This document shows, in pieces, positions 20,132-29,738 of a stretch of 29,738 nucleotides of DNA. This DNA comes from Polyrhizophydium stewartii (taxonomy: Eukaryota > Chytridiomycota > Chytridiomycetes > Rhizophydiales). The stretch is taken from NCBI GenBank assembly GCA_027604665.1, contig JADGIZ010000076.1, positions 1 through 29,738 on the forward strand, read 5' to 3'. Below the pieces are notes generated by a model. It worked only from the letters and a program-made list of their open reading frames with translations, was not told where the DNA came from and ran no database searches. Numbering within the stretch: position 1 is the stretch's first letter; each line of letters begins with the position of its first letter. A program made the translations under genes and the position numbers.

Positions 20132-23100
20132 TCAGCCCGTGCCCAGCGCGCGCGAGGGCGTGTACGAGCGTGCAAAGTCGAGCGACAGCTCCATGCTGAA
20201 GCCGGGGAACGGCTGGAACGGCAGCTCAACCTCGAATTCTGGGATCGTTCTGTCCGGCGCCGCGGGGAACGCTGAGCGGACTGCGCGCGGGCTGCGGCCA
20301 GCGGTGCTCATGCCACCGCGGCTGGGGCTGTCGCGCGAGTCGACCGAGCCTTGCGCGCTGGCGGTGCTCTCGTCGACGCGGATGCTGTCCGGGTCACCGT
20401 CGCCGCCGCCCACCGTCGCGCTGCCGCCGCCGCCAGATCCGTCCTCGTCAATGTCGTTGGCTCCATCGCGAAACTCGCCGTTGGTGCTGCCCCGCTCGCC
20501 AAGATCTGGCACATGGAAGCGACAAAACGACCACACGCGCGCCTCCATGGTCTCGAGCCGCGCGCGCAGAGCTCCATACCGCATCTCGAGGATCTCGAGC
20601 CCAAACGGCTTGAACGTCTGCAGCCAGATGTCCGTGCGGTGGAAGTGGTGCAGCGCGCGCATGGCACGCCGCAGCGGCCGAAGCTGCGTGTGCACCAGCC
20701 GCTGCAGCTCGCCGATACGCTCGGCGGGGTTGCCTATGCTGTACGCCTTGACAAACCGCTCGCGAAGGTCGCACTTTAGGCTCAGAGTGCGTGCCAGGAG
20801 CGCTGGAAAGCGCAGCCGGTAGTTGAGCGGGTATTGCTGCAGAGAGCCTTCGGACGATGCGGCAAAGAGGTACTTTGCAATCTCGGAAAAGTGCAGCCCG
20901 AGATCGTGCCCGGCGTACTGCGGCGACAAGAAGCTGTAGAGGGGATCTTGCCACAGGATCCACTTCGACGGATTGGGCTTCCGGCGACGAGGGCGGATGC
21001 GTGTCAGCACCGGCCGCAATATTGCGGCGCGCGCTGCGCATTGCACTCACCGGAGGCCGATCTGTGCGAGGGACGGAGTGCGGCACCGAGTCGAGCTTGC
21101 TTGCGTAGATCCAGTCCTCGAGCCGGCCGCCGCAGATGCCCGCGAAGTTGCGCTTCAGCGTCGCCCAATCCACGTCAGGGGAGGTCGTGTACGCCTGCTC
21201 GCCAAAGTACGCGAGCCCTGGCAGCGCCGACAACATGTCGCACTCGTTGCCATCGTCGCCCCTGAAAGTGTGCCAGCATCAGCGCATTGGTTCAGCGTCG
21301 GCGGATCTGCCAATCAGAAGTGTGTGCGCACCAGAGCGTCGCGACAACGTGGCGCACGCCGAGCTGCTTGCAGGCTAGCATGCACGCCTTGGCCGAGTCA
21401 AACGTGAACGGCAGCGCCGAGAAGAAGCGGTTCCATGTCCACACGGCGCTCGCGACCCACGGGTCGAATCCTAGATCTCGGTGTTGCTGGATCTTGTGCA
21501 TATATATTTCCGGATAGGTCTGCGGCGCGTCGGAGCGTTAGTCTCGGGGGCTGCCGGTGCGCCGGAGGCGCTGCCACTCACGTGGTAGTAGTCCCAATAT
21601 ACAAGCTGGATGTCTGGCGGGAGACAACGCCGGAGGTCTGCGGGCGGCGCCGTCTCGTCGTAGTATCCAAGCGGACCGTTTTGGCTCATGAGTGTGAACA
21701 GCACTGCGATCGGCAGAAGTGTTAGAAGCCGAGAAGTTACAACACTTCTTGCGCGCTGTGCACCAGGCCAACGCACTGTCAGACCACAGAAGCGGCTGGA
21801 GGCCTTCTTCGCGGCAGATCTCCGCCACGCGCTGCAGATGCTCGAGATAGATTTGAATGCTCTCCTTGCTGCCAAACAGCTGTCGATAGCGTCCCTCGCC
21901 GACGCCATTCGCCTCATCCATGCCAATGTGGATACGGCGTGAGCGAAAGGCACTCGAGGCTGTTGTGACCATTTTTCTGATAAAGTCGTATGTTTCCTGG
22001 CTGCCGACGAGCAGAACCTCGCTCGTGCTGCGTGCAGGCCCGCACTTGCGCGTCAGCAAGTCCTGCAGCGTGGCGTTGGCATCGCAAAACGACACGCACT
22101 CTCGGAGGTTGGTGTATACGGGCCACTGCAGCATTTGACCAAGATGGCCGAGGGTCTGGATGCTTGGGAACACCTCGATGCCAAGCTCAAAGGCGTAGTC
22201 GTCGATGGCGCGCATCTCCTCCTCGGTGAATCCGCCTGCACGATTGGGTCGCACGTGAATTCGCTGGGAGTCAGAGACAGCGTTCGAGATCGCACATCAA
22301 ATCGACATGCCCGCACCTCGCATGAATCCGAAAAATGGTTCGCCGGGAAGTGCAAATGTGTCCTCGGTGTAAAGCTGCATCGTGCAAAGACCCATAAGCG
22401 CACAGTTGCGTAGAAGGTAGAATACGCCATCAACGCGCAGAACGGCTGCTCGGCTGCAGTCAATCATGACGCTGCGTCGTGCTCACAAGTTAGGACGAAG
22501 CATGGTGCGGTGGTGGGGCACTTTCGTGCGGAATCACACACCCCATCGTCTCAAACTGGGCTTGTGCTGACCACTGCGATAGGAATGGCAGGTTTCCATA
22601 TTCATCAATGGCAAATACTGCGCCAAGAATGTGGCCCAAAGCACGGAATGCTGCATCACGCCCCTGTCAGCTTCACAAACAGGCAGACAAGTACAAAATC
22701 GCCGCCGTCACACCGCACCTTCGATCTTGCGGCGGTACGAGACAATTGCCTCGAGTCGCTCGCCCTCGCGAACATGCCCCAAGCAAGTGTGAGAGCACTG
22801 GATTGCAAACGCTCGCTCCGGTAGATTCTCGTCGTCAACAACAAACTTGAGAAACAGCCTCTGGCGCGCCGCACTATCGCTCATTTCGACATCAGCCATG
22901 GTGTCCGAGGTCGAGAAGTTGTTATGGGGGCTATGGCGCGCGATCTCGTTCAAGCCTGCGCTGAGCTCTTGGGGGAATACTTCGGCAACGATCGTCGTCC
23001 GGCGCGGATCGAAGTTGCGGGACGTTGGGCTTGTGAGCTGCGGGTACGACTGGTTTGAGGCGGCATGCTGCTGCTGTGCTTGCTGCTGCTGCTGCTGCTG

Positions 23101-23383
23101 CTCTTGCTGCTGTTGTTGCTGTTCTTGTGCCTGCTGCTGCGCCTGCTGCTGCTGCTGCAGCTCATGCATCTGCTGCTGGGCTTGCAACTGCTGCAGACGC
23201 TCGATCTGTTGGCGCATATGCTCCTGCATTTCCTGGTGCTGCGTCTGCTGCTGCGACTGCGGCTCGTGTTGTTGCTGCGTCTCGCGCTGTTGCTGTTGAG
23301 GTGCAGGCTGATCGTGACGATCCGAGAAAGCATTCGCAGAGTGCTGCTGCTCGCCTTCACGCTGCTGTTGCTGCTGCTGTTGC

Positions 23384-23431
<48 letters not shown>

Positions 23432-24978
23432 CGCTGTTCGACCAAGACCTGCTGCTGCATGGCAAACGCAGCCGAGTGGAGTGACGGGATTTCGATCGAC
23501 AGAGCTGCGAGCGCCGACGGCGCCGTTGCAGATGAGGCCGAGCTGGAGATCTGGAGCGGCGTGAGCACCGGATGGTGAGGATGCAGATGGTGGAGAGCTG
23601 ACGGGTGGTTCATGCTCAGGTGGCTTTGGACGCCGGCCTGAGTCTGCGTCGAGTCGTGCTGAGGCTGCGGTTGAAGCTCTTGCTGGTGGCCCGCGAGCAG
23701 GATCCCCGCCGGCGGCATGGCCGAAGTTGCGAATGAGGCAGAGGTGTAAAACGACAAGTGCGTCGGCGCTGAAGAAGAGGCGGCAGAGGCCGGGACAGAT
23801 GAGGTGCGCTGGCCAGCGGCGAGCGGGGCAGAGGACGAGAGCGGCGAGCTTGACGATGAGGGCGGCTGGGGAACGATTCGTGCGGGGATGGCCGAGGTGG
23901 GAGCCGGGACGGACGGCGAGACCTGCTGGCGAGCAGCGTCGTGCGGTAGCAGCGGGGAGTAGGCCTGCCGGGCTTGAGAGGCAGACGCACCGGCGACGGA
24001 TGCGGCGGGAGCGGTCGCAGCAACGGCAGCTGGGCCTTCGAGGACGGGGACGGAGTTGAGCGCGCCGAGCGGGCCGAGACCAAACGGCGAGATGGCGGCC
24101 AAAGAGGACGACTCGAGCTGCGGGGCGGGATGCGATGCAGCGCGGAGGTGCGAGTTCAGGTGCGGGTGCAAGTGGGCCTGCATCTGGGCAAGCATCGCCG
24201 CCTGCGGTGCTGGGGGCGGCGTCGGCAGATCCATGGTCATGCTCGACGTCGAAGAGACCGAGGGGGCGAACGGCACAGGTGCGAGCGGATCGATGGCGGC
24301 CTCGGCGGCGGTTGCAGGGGTCGGCGCCGTTGCGGTCGCCATGCCCGGCGGCGCACCGGCGGCAGCGGCGGCGGCCCCCAGCGACGCAAGCGAGCGCACT
24401 CTGGACGGCCCCATCGTCGCTCTGGAGTCGGTGCCCGAGAAGACGTCGGCCATGGCGCTGGTGAGGATGCGGCCCATGTCCGTCTCGGTCGGCCCGACCA
24501 GCATCTCGAGGAAGTGCTGCGAGTGCAGGTCCGGGTGCAGCGCATCGGCCGCCCCCGCCGAGCGGATGCCGATCGTCCCAGCCTCGGGCAGCGTCGAAGC
24601 CGACTTCCCGAACAAGGGCAGCGCGGCGTCCCCGTCCGCGGGCGTTGTCGGCGCCGTGTGGGGGCGGGCGATTGCGCTCGCTGCGGCGGGCACGTCCAGC
24701 GTGGATGGGCCGGATGCCGACCCCGGCACGGCTGCCCTGCGCTGGGTGCCGCCGGCCGCCGCCTCGAGCGCCATCAGCTGGGGCTGCTGAAGCGCGGCGT
24801 CGGCGAGCTGGAGCAGCTGGTGGTGTTCATGCCGCTGCTGGGGTCGATGGGGCTGATGCGACTGCTGCGGATGCTGTTGCGGCTGATGCGGCTGATGCTG
24901 CTGCGCCTGGCCGGGCGTCGCAGCGTCGGGCATCGGCGCGGCGACCGACGACTCGGCGGCGGATGCGCCTGCGTGCAT
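20132..24978 (-). CDS. GH20C-type beta-N-acetylhexosaminidase with long Q-rich N-terminal region
   Basis: Exo-acting glycosidase removing terminal GlcNAc/GalNAc. Model: complement(join(20132..20977, 21051..21261, 21332..21519, 21582..21703, 21777..22235, 22317..22471, 22542..22650, 22719..24978)), 1449 aa. All seven junctions keep frame and rebuild the family: YRRKIEGAFRALG, then GVMIDCSRAAVLRVDGV, LYTEDTFALPGEPFFGFMRG, IEVFPSIQTLGHLGQMLQWP, ILLVG-like VLLVGSQETYDFI, and IHIGMDEANGVGEGRY with the catalytic Asp-Glu pair (21913-21918). LLWSDMLFTL, VYWDYYH and ATLWGDDGNECDMLSALPG follow, then a helical domain beginning NPSKWILWQDPL. This matches the bacterial GH20C (Streptococcus) layout rather than lysosomal hexosaminidases. 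No signal peptide is seen, suggesting an intracellular enzyme. Residues 1-693 are Ala/Ser/Pro/Gln/His-rich low complexity with a polyGln run. An ATG at 22899 (MADVEMSDSAARQRL) could be the start of an enzyme-only form. The tail after the helical domain is Gly/Ser/Asp-rich. Confidence 0.85.
23361..23436. repeat. CTG/TTG trinucleotide repeat encoding polyglutamine
   Basis: About 25 consecutive CTG or TTG triplets on the + strand, read as CAG/CAA (Gln) in the minus-strand GH20 gene. Interrupted CTG clusters continue from 23065 to 23300 and encode further Gln-rich sequence. The CTG/TTG mixing would make the tract more stable than a pure repeat, but length variation is likely. Confidence 0.9.
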
Positions 24979-25223
24979 GTGGGGCAAGCACGGCAAACAT
25001 CGTGCCGCCTCGAGGCCCGCAGGCCGCCGCCTGTGTGTTGAAGGGGGGCGGAGCCCCCACTTTATTACGCATACCCTTGGGGCCTCGCGAGCAGGCCGCC
25101 GCCTCGCAGCCCATGCCTGCCGCCGCCCTGGCGCAGATCCCCCGGCGGTTGCGGGCCGAGCGGCTGCGCAAGTTATCGCCCAGATCGCACCGCAGCTGAC
25201 TGAGATGAGAAGCCGCACGCCGC
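24979..25223. other. Region upstream of the GH20 start
   Basis: 245 bp between the GH20 start codon at 24978 and the kinase fragment. The GH20 frame stays open across it but has no ATG, only TTG/GTG, and the translation (Arg/Ala/Cys-rich) does not look like protein. It probably contains the GH20 promoter and 5' UTR. Confidence 0.45.
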
Positions 25224-25905
25224 TCAAGACCGAGGCGTCGAGCGTGGGCGATCACAGGAAGCCGCCGCCGTGGTCTGAACGATCGGCATGTGCGCTCCAC
25301 GCCAGATGCGTGCTTGTGCCTCTTGCGGTGGTCGCGACATCGGCGGCGGAGTGACCGGCGATGCGATCGAGTGCACCGCAGACATACGATCTTGTCCAGA
25401 TACCTGCGGCTCACCACTGCCTGTGAGGCAGTCGACAACACGGCAACGCCGACAACACACTCACCAATCAGCAATTTGACGGCCCTCAGATCGCCGTGGA
25501 TCACAGGCGGCTGCCGCTCTTGCAGATATCGCATGTCGCGCGCCGTGTCGAGCAGGATGCCGATGCGCTTGCTGATGCTCATGTCCGGCCGCTTGATCAC
25601 GGCCTCGTTCGCGTTGTGCAGCATCAGCGGCAGCTCTTGATCCAGACGGGGCCATTGAGCAGGCGAGGTGACAGCCGCTGATCCTGACCTTGAGGAGTTC
25701 AGCTTGAACCAGTGCGCGGCAGCAAACACCGGCACCGCCATCCAGGTGTTGCGACGCTGCTCAACCACCTTGAACGCACGACGCCAGAGATGATCCATGC
25801 ACTCGCGCGAGAAGCCCACCACGCCGCGATGCGCAGATACGGGCAGACGGCGATGAAGTGTCCGGTCGGTGGGAGCCGACCGAGCGGCCATGAAAGCAGA
25901 CGCAA
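25224..25905 (-). pseudogene. Decayed fragment of a tyrosine-kinase-like protein kinase
   Basis: On the minus strand a hinge-like piece (GHFIAVCPYL, third frame) and the catalytic loop (ILLDTARDMRYLQERQPPVI then HGDLRAVKLLIG) lie in different frames. Across a possible 44-nt intron (25421-25464) the strand after the loop continues GSGEPQVS, where DFG would follow; here it reads GQD. There is then VHSIASPVTPPP and a stop without an APE motif or C-lobe. The N-lobe with the glycine loop and Lys is also missing. This fits a remnant of the large TKL families of chytrids, whose catalytic loop often reads HGDL. The alternatives are a truncated pseudokinase or a gene with more introns than I can place; I favour a pseudogene. 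Confidence 0.55.
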
Positions 25906-26002
25906 GACGGCAGCCGCCTCACAGGAGCCACGCCATCATCGCTCACAATCCTTGCACACCCGCACTGCCGAGGCCGACCACGACGCTTCATTGCACAGCT
26001 CC

Positions 26003-29000
26003 TCAAACGCTCATCTTGGGCACAGACTCCCGCAGCCCAGACACAAACTGCATGTATGAAAGCTGCTGCTCAAAGCGGTCCTCGACCAGGTGCGACAAAA
26101 ACCACATGCGCAGCGCCGGGTCGCCGTCCTCGCGCACAACATACAGCTGCGGGTACCTCGTGCCCGTGAGCAGCCGCTCCTCGCGGATCTTGTCGACCAG
26201 GTTGCGGAACCGGCCGTTGAGAGGGTGGTCGATGGTCGGCAGCGTCGTCTGCACGTCGCACGGCGTCAGCACCACCACCCTCGGCATCCGCATGGGCAAA
26301 GGCATCGGCGCCAGCTGCTGCAGCGCCAGCCCGCATCCACCGCAAGAGACACCAACCTTGCCGGGAGGCACCGCATCGACGGACGGCCGGCCCAGCAGCG
26401 TGCTGACCAGCTCGGGGTTCGCCTCCTTGCCGACCCACAAGAACATCTCGAGGCCGTTCTCGAGCAGATACATGCCCTTGCGGTCCAGCTTCTCGCTGCT
26501 CAGGTTGAGAAGCGGTGGGAACACAATGCTGCCGTTCTCGCCCGGGTGGCCAATGTGCTCGTCGGCATAGAGCATGTCCACGTTCCAGAAGCGCGGGTAC
26601 AGGTTCACGACCGTGAGCTCGGGCGAGAACGCATACAGCAGCGACAGCATGTACGACCGCAGGTCGCTCGGAATCGTGTTGGTCTGGCGGAACGCAAGCT
26701 GCTCGGCCACACCACTCGCGTCAGCCGGCAATTGCCCGCGGCTGGGCACGCACGAGATTGCACGCCGACGAGGCTCACGTTCTTGATCAGCGCCAGCATC
26801 AGCACCGGCAGCAGCTTGAGGTTCTCGGGCAGCAGCAGCTGCGAGCTCGGCCCGTTTGGCGCAAACGCGCTCCGGTACACGGCAATGATCTCGTTGAGCT
26901 TGTACATGACTGCTTCGCGCGCGTCCTCGATCTTGCTGGTGAGCGCGCGCTCAACGGCTGCATCGCCAAACCACAGCGCGTCAGCACACATGGCCACGCT
27001 CAACGACGAATCGATACAGCTACAGCGCGCTCAGCGCACCCTTCTTGGCAAGCAGCGCCGACAGCGCAATCTGGTCGGCTGTCGAAAACACCTCGCTCAG
27101 GCTTGTCGTGACGGGGATGGCGAGCGTCAGGACGCGGATGCGGCGCTCGCCTGCATGCAAGCAGTAGCGAGTCAGCAACTGCAAGACCAAGCACTCGGCA
27201 CACATGCGCGCATAGGCGTGCGGCGCAACGCACCGTTGCTGCTGGTGTGCAGCAGCGAGGTCTGGAAGCACACCATGTTGGTCGCGATGGTGTCGACGAC
27301 CTCGTACTCGATCGCATACGAGTTGTCCGGGCTGACGTTGGGCAGCGAGAGCAGGTCCGTCGAGCGCATGAAGAAGTTGCCGTGAAACGCCTTTGCCTTG
27401 ATGCCCTTGGTCGTGCGCACGCGCAAGACAGCCTCGAGGCCGAGCGGGCGGGCCAGCAGGTGCCCGAGCTCCGTGGCGAACTTGATGGCGTCCTCGGCGC
27501 GCGCGGCTGAGAAGCGCGGATAGTAGTACACGGCGCCGCCTGTGAACTTGGCGCATCCGCTGACCGTCGCAAGGTCGGCATACTGCGGGTTGAACAGGAA
27601 CACGTCGAGCGAGACCTGCATCGGCGAGCAGTCGACGGCAAAGTTCTTGTAGTAGTCGATGGCCGGCTGCAGCAGCGCGGCCTCCTTTGGCGTGCCGAGC
27701 ACCTTGGTGTCCTCGCGCGGCTTGAGCGCGCCTTCGTCGAGGTTGGGCAGCGTGTGCTGCAGCACAATGATCTTGCCGCCGATCGGCCCAATCATCTTCT
27801 GCGCGGCCTTGAGCGCCTTGCCAAAGCACAGCTGCGTCTCGTGCGTGTGCGCAAACATGGTCGGCAGGCGCTCGAGGAAGGCGTCGATGACGGCGCGCGA
27901 CTCGACAAGCGACACGAGCAGGTCGTACGGCGTCGGCAGGAACGAGTCCTCGAGGTCGCCGACAACCATCATCTTTGGCGCCGTCAGCGCCGCGCCGAGG
28001 TTGTAGAAATGCAGCGAGCTGTCGACGGTGATGAAGCCGATCTTGGTGCGGCTGTCGGTGTTGGGGATGGCGTCGAGCGAGTCGCGGATGGCCTTGGCGG
28101 CGACGGCCACCATGCCGGACTGCACGGCCGAGTACGTGACGTCGATCACAAAGAGCATCACAACGGGCTGCGGCGGGCGGACCATGTACTCTTGCGGCGC
28201 GACAAACTCGACGACGCCATAGTTGAGCTCGGGCCGCTTCATGCGGTCGAGGCGCGTGCGCTGGTTGGCGTCCCAGTCAAAGAACGCGGGCACGTCGTTG
28301 GTCAGGAAGCACAGGTTGCACTTCCAGCGCGCTCCTTGGTCGACAAACGTGATCCAGGGGTTGATGTAGGTGCGGCAGCGGCGGCAGCGCACGACCTGCG
28401 GGGCGTTGATCACAGGCACGGGGTCGTCGCCCGCGAGCAGCTGGCGGTACGGCGTGATGAGCAGGCCAAAGGGTATTCTGCTCTTGTTCATGAGCGCAGG
28501 CGTCTGCGGGATGGCGTTGATGGTGCATCGCTGGTACACAGGGCTCGAGTTGGCGAGCGGCGACTGCGCGATCGACTGCGCGTCGACCTTGAGCAGGTCC
28601 GTTGGGCGAGAGAGCGCGTCCATCTGCGGCGATCCCTGCAGGATGTTGACGGTCGGAATGGACGTCTGGATGCTCATGTTGCCGAAGCTCGATGCCAGCG
28701 CATTGGCGGTCGGCGCGAACTGCTGCGGCTGCTGCGGCTGGCCGTTGGGAGCGCCGCCAAACGACGGCACAAACGAGGGCACGGCGCCGGGCTGGGGAAC
28801 GGCGCCGGGCTGCTGGAATCCGGGCTGGGGCTGTTGGAATCCAGGCTGAGGAATGGCGGGCTGCCGGAAGGTCGGGACGACGCCGGGCTGCTGGAAGCCA
28901 GGAACGACACCTGGCTGCTGGAAGCCGGACTGAGGCATGGTGGGCTGCTGGAAGCCGAGCTGAGGCATGCCGGGCTGTTGGAATCCGGGCTGGGGGACGG

Positions 29001-29463
29001 CGGGTTGCTGGAATCCGGGCTGAGGAACGACTCCTGGTTGCGGGATCGCCGGCTGCGGCACAGATCCGGGCTGAGGCATGCCCGGATAGACCCGGCGGGC
29101 CGACGGCGGCGTTGCAGCGCCTGGAGCGCCGAGAGCACCGGGAGCACCGGGAGCGCCAGGAGCAGCGCCGGGAGAGCTGGATCCAAAGGGCTGGGGTACA
29201 TGCGGCGACTGCGGCGGCCCTGCCATCTGGGCCGACAGCGGCCGCGAGAAGCCCATCTGCGGGCTCTGGGCCGGCCGCCCCGGCTGCTGCACGCCGGGCG
29301 ACGGCAGTCCGGGCGACGGCACGCCCTGCGGCGGCTGCGGCGGCCCGGGCTGGGGCTGGCCCGGCTGCGGCGGGCCATGGAACGACTGGCGGTTGACGAT
29401 GGGGCCGCCCGGGCGGAATGCGGGCTGCGAGGCGCCTTGCGGCGGGGCCGCCATGGGACGCAT
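26003..29463 (-). CDS. SEC24: Sec24A/B-class COPII coat subunit
   Basis: Second COPII cargo adaptor in the window, of the class containing yeast Sec24 and animal Sec24A/B. Model: complement(join(26003..26248, 26357..26698, 26764..26957, 27040..27150, 27234..29463)), 1040 aa. N-terminal 250 residues: Pro/Gly/Gln-rich with about ten PGFQQPG-type repeats, a collagen-like GAPGAPGA run and RRVYPGMPQPG. Then IPFGLLITPYRQL, a zinc finger (RCRRCRTYINPW...CNLC, 28313-28392), and RPELNYGVVEFVAPQEYMVR, diagnostic for A/B. The trunk shows VVMLFVIDVTYSAVQSGM, later TKGIKAKAFHGNFFMRSTDL, helical AVERALTSKIEDAREAV, and the gelsolin-like domain (MYLLENGLEMFLWVGKEAN). It ends SYMQFVSGLRESVPKMSV. Segment 26249-26356 (108 nt, no stop) is called an intron because it has a CTGAC branch site and interrupts the conserved path to LPTIDHPLNGRFRN; if retained, 36 residues are added. 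ATG 29463 is the first in-frame Met; the frame is open further upstream. Confidence 0.93.
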
Positions 29464-29659
29464 GGGCGGCTGCTGGCCGGGCGACTGCGGCCGGCCGGCC
29501 GCGTGCGGGAACGGCGAGGGCCCAGCGCCGAGCGCGGGCCTTGGGAAGCCGCCTGCGGGAGACGGCGGTGTGCGGACAGCCGCCGTTGTGGCGCACGGCG
29601 TGGCCGAGCGGCAGCGGGCCGGCGGCGGCAGGAGGCGCGGGCAGCGTGGCGGGCGAAGG

Positions 29660-29738
29660 CAGGCGGCGTGGCAGGCGGCGTGGCAGGCGGCGTGGCAGGC
29701 GGCGTGGCAGGCGGCGTGGCAGGCGGGCGGCGTGGCGG
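29660..29738. repeat. 12-bp minisatellite at the window edge
   Basis: Five exact tandem copies of CAGGCGGCGTGG (29660-29719), then a variant copy with one extra G-G-C-G step running to the edge. It lies about 200 bp upstream of the Sec24A/B start, probably in its promoter or 5' UTR. The copy number beyond the window is unknown. There are no spacers between units, so it is not a CRISPR array. Confidence 0.95.

Noticed and set aside
23055..23564. Plus-strand poly-Leu and poly-Ala open frames that look like membrane or signal sequences
   Set aside because: They are translations of the CTG/TTG repeat opposite the polyglutamine codons of the GH20 gene.
23974..25041. 355-residue Arg/Gly-rich plus-strand frame
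   Set aside because: Antisense shadow of the low-complexity N-terminal region of the GH20 gene; no domain visible.
29660..29738. CRISPR-like array
   Set aside because: Units are directly adjacent without spacers and the DNA is eukaryotic.
1..29738. Bacterial-style operon, defence island or mobile element
   Set aside because: All genes are intron-bearing eukaryotic genes or short housekeeping genes. I saw no transposase, integrase, reverse transcriptase, terminal repeats or target-site duplications. No tRNA or rRNA was recognised either.

Overview
The window is nuclear DNA of a GC-rich, intron-dense eukaryote, most likely a zoosporic fungus (Chytridiomycota is my best guess). The reasons are: compact genes a few hundred bases apart or less; about 70 introns, mostly 55-110 nt, with GTGCGT/GTGAGT-type donors and a CTGAC-like branch site close to the acceptor; motile-cilium genes (DRC11/IQCA1 and PIERCE1) that yeasts and moulds lack; and a gamma-secretase nicastrin gene, absent from Dikarya. 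There is no bacterial operon structure. Most long open frames on the opposite strands are shadows produced by high GC.

Layout, left to right. (1) <1-3950 (+): a Sec24C/D-class COPII coat gene, 13 exons, 5' end outside the window. (2) 4210-8208 (+): DRC11/IQCA1, an IQ and AAA protein of the axonemal nexin-dynein regulatory complex, 19 exons. (3) 8314-13886 (-): a 19-exon gene for an unrecognised coiled-coil/acidic protein of about 1418 residues. (4) 14109-14837 (+): mitochondrial translation initiation factor IF-3, intronless. (5) 14970-17539 (+): nicastrin, 7 exons. (6) 17672-18409 (-): PIERCE1-like ciliary microtubule inner protein, 3 exons. (7) 18644-19953 (+): NEDD8-conjugating enzyme UBE2M/Ubc12, 5 exons. 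(8) 20132-24978 (-): a GH20 beta-N-acetylhexosaminidase resembling the bacterial GH20C type, preceded by an in-frame Q/A/S/P-rich region of about 690 residues with a long polyglutamine run, 8 exons. (9) 25224-25905 (-): a decayed fragment of a tyrosine-kinase-like protein kinase. (10) 26003-29463 (-): a Sec24A/B-class COPII gene, 5 exons. A 12-bp minisatellite lies at the right edge.

Themes. The two ancient Sec24 cargo-adaptor classes face each other across about 22 kb. At least two genes, and possibly the unknown gene between them, belong to the motile cilium. Nicastrin points to a gamma-secretase in this lineage. Reconstructing the introns by protein homology and reading frame shows at least five introns with GC-AG rather than GT-AG ends, an unusually high share. 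Exon models were built by eye. Complete models sum to whole codon numbers (UBE2M 184 aa with the active cysteine at residue 111; nicastrin 703 aa; PIERCE1 194 aa; Sec24A/B 1040 aa; GH20 1449 aa; DRC11 849 aa; unknown protein 1418 aa). That supports them but does not replace transcript data.
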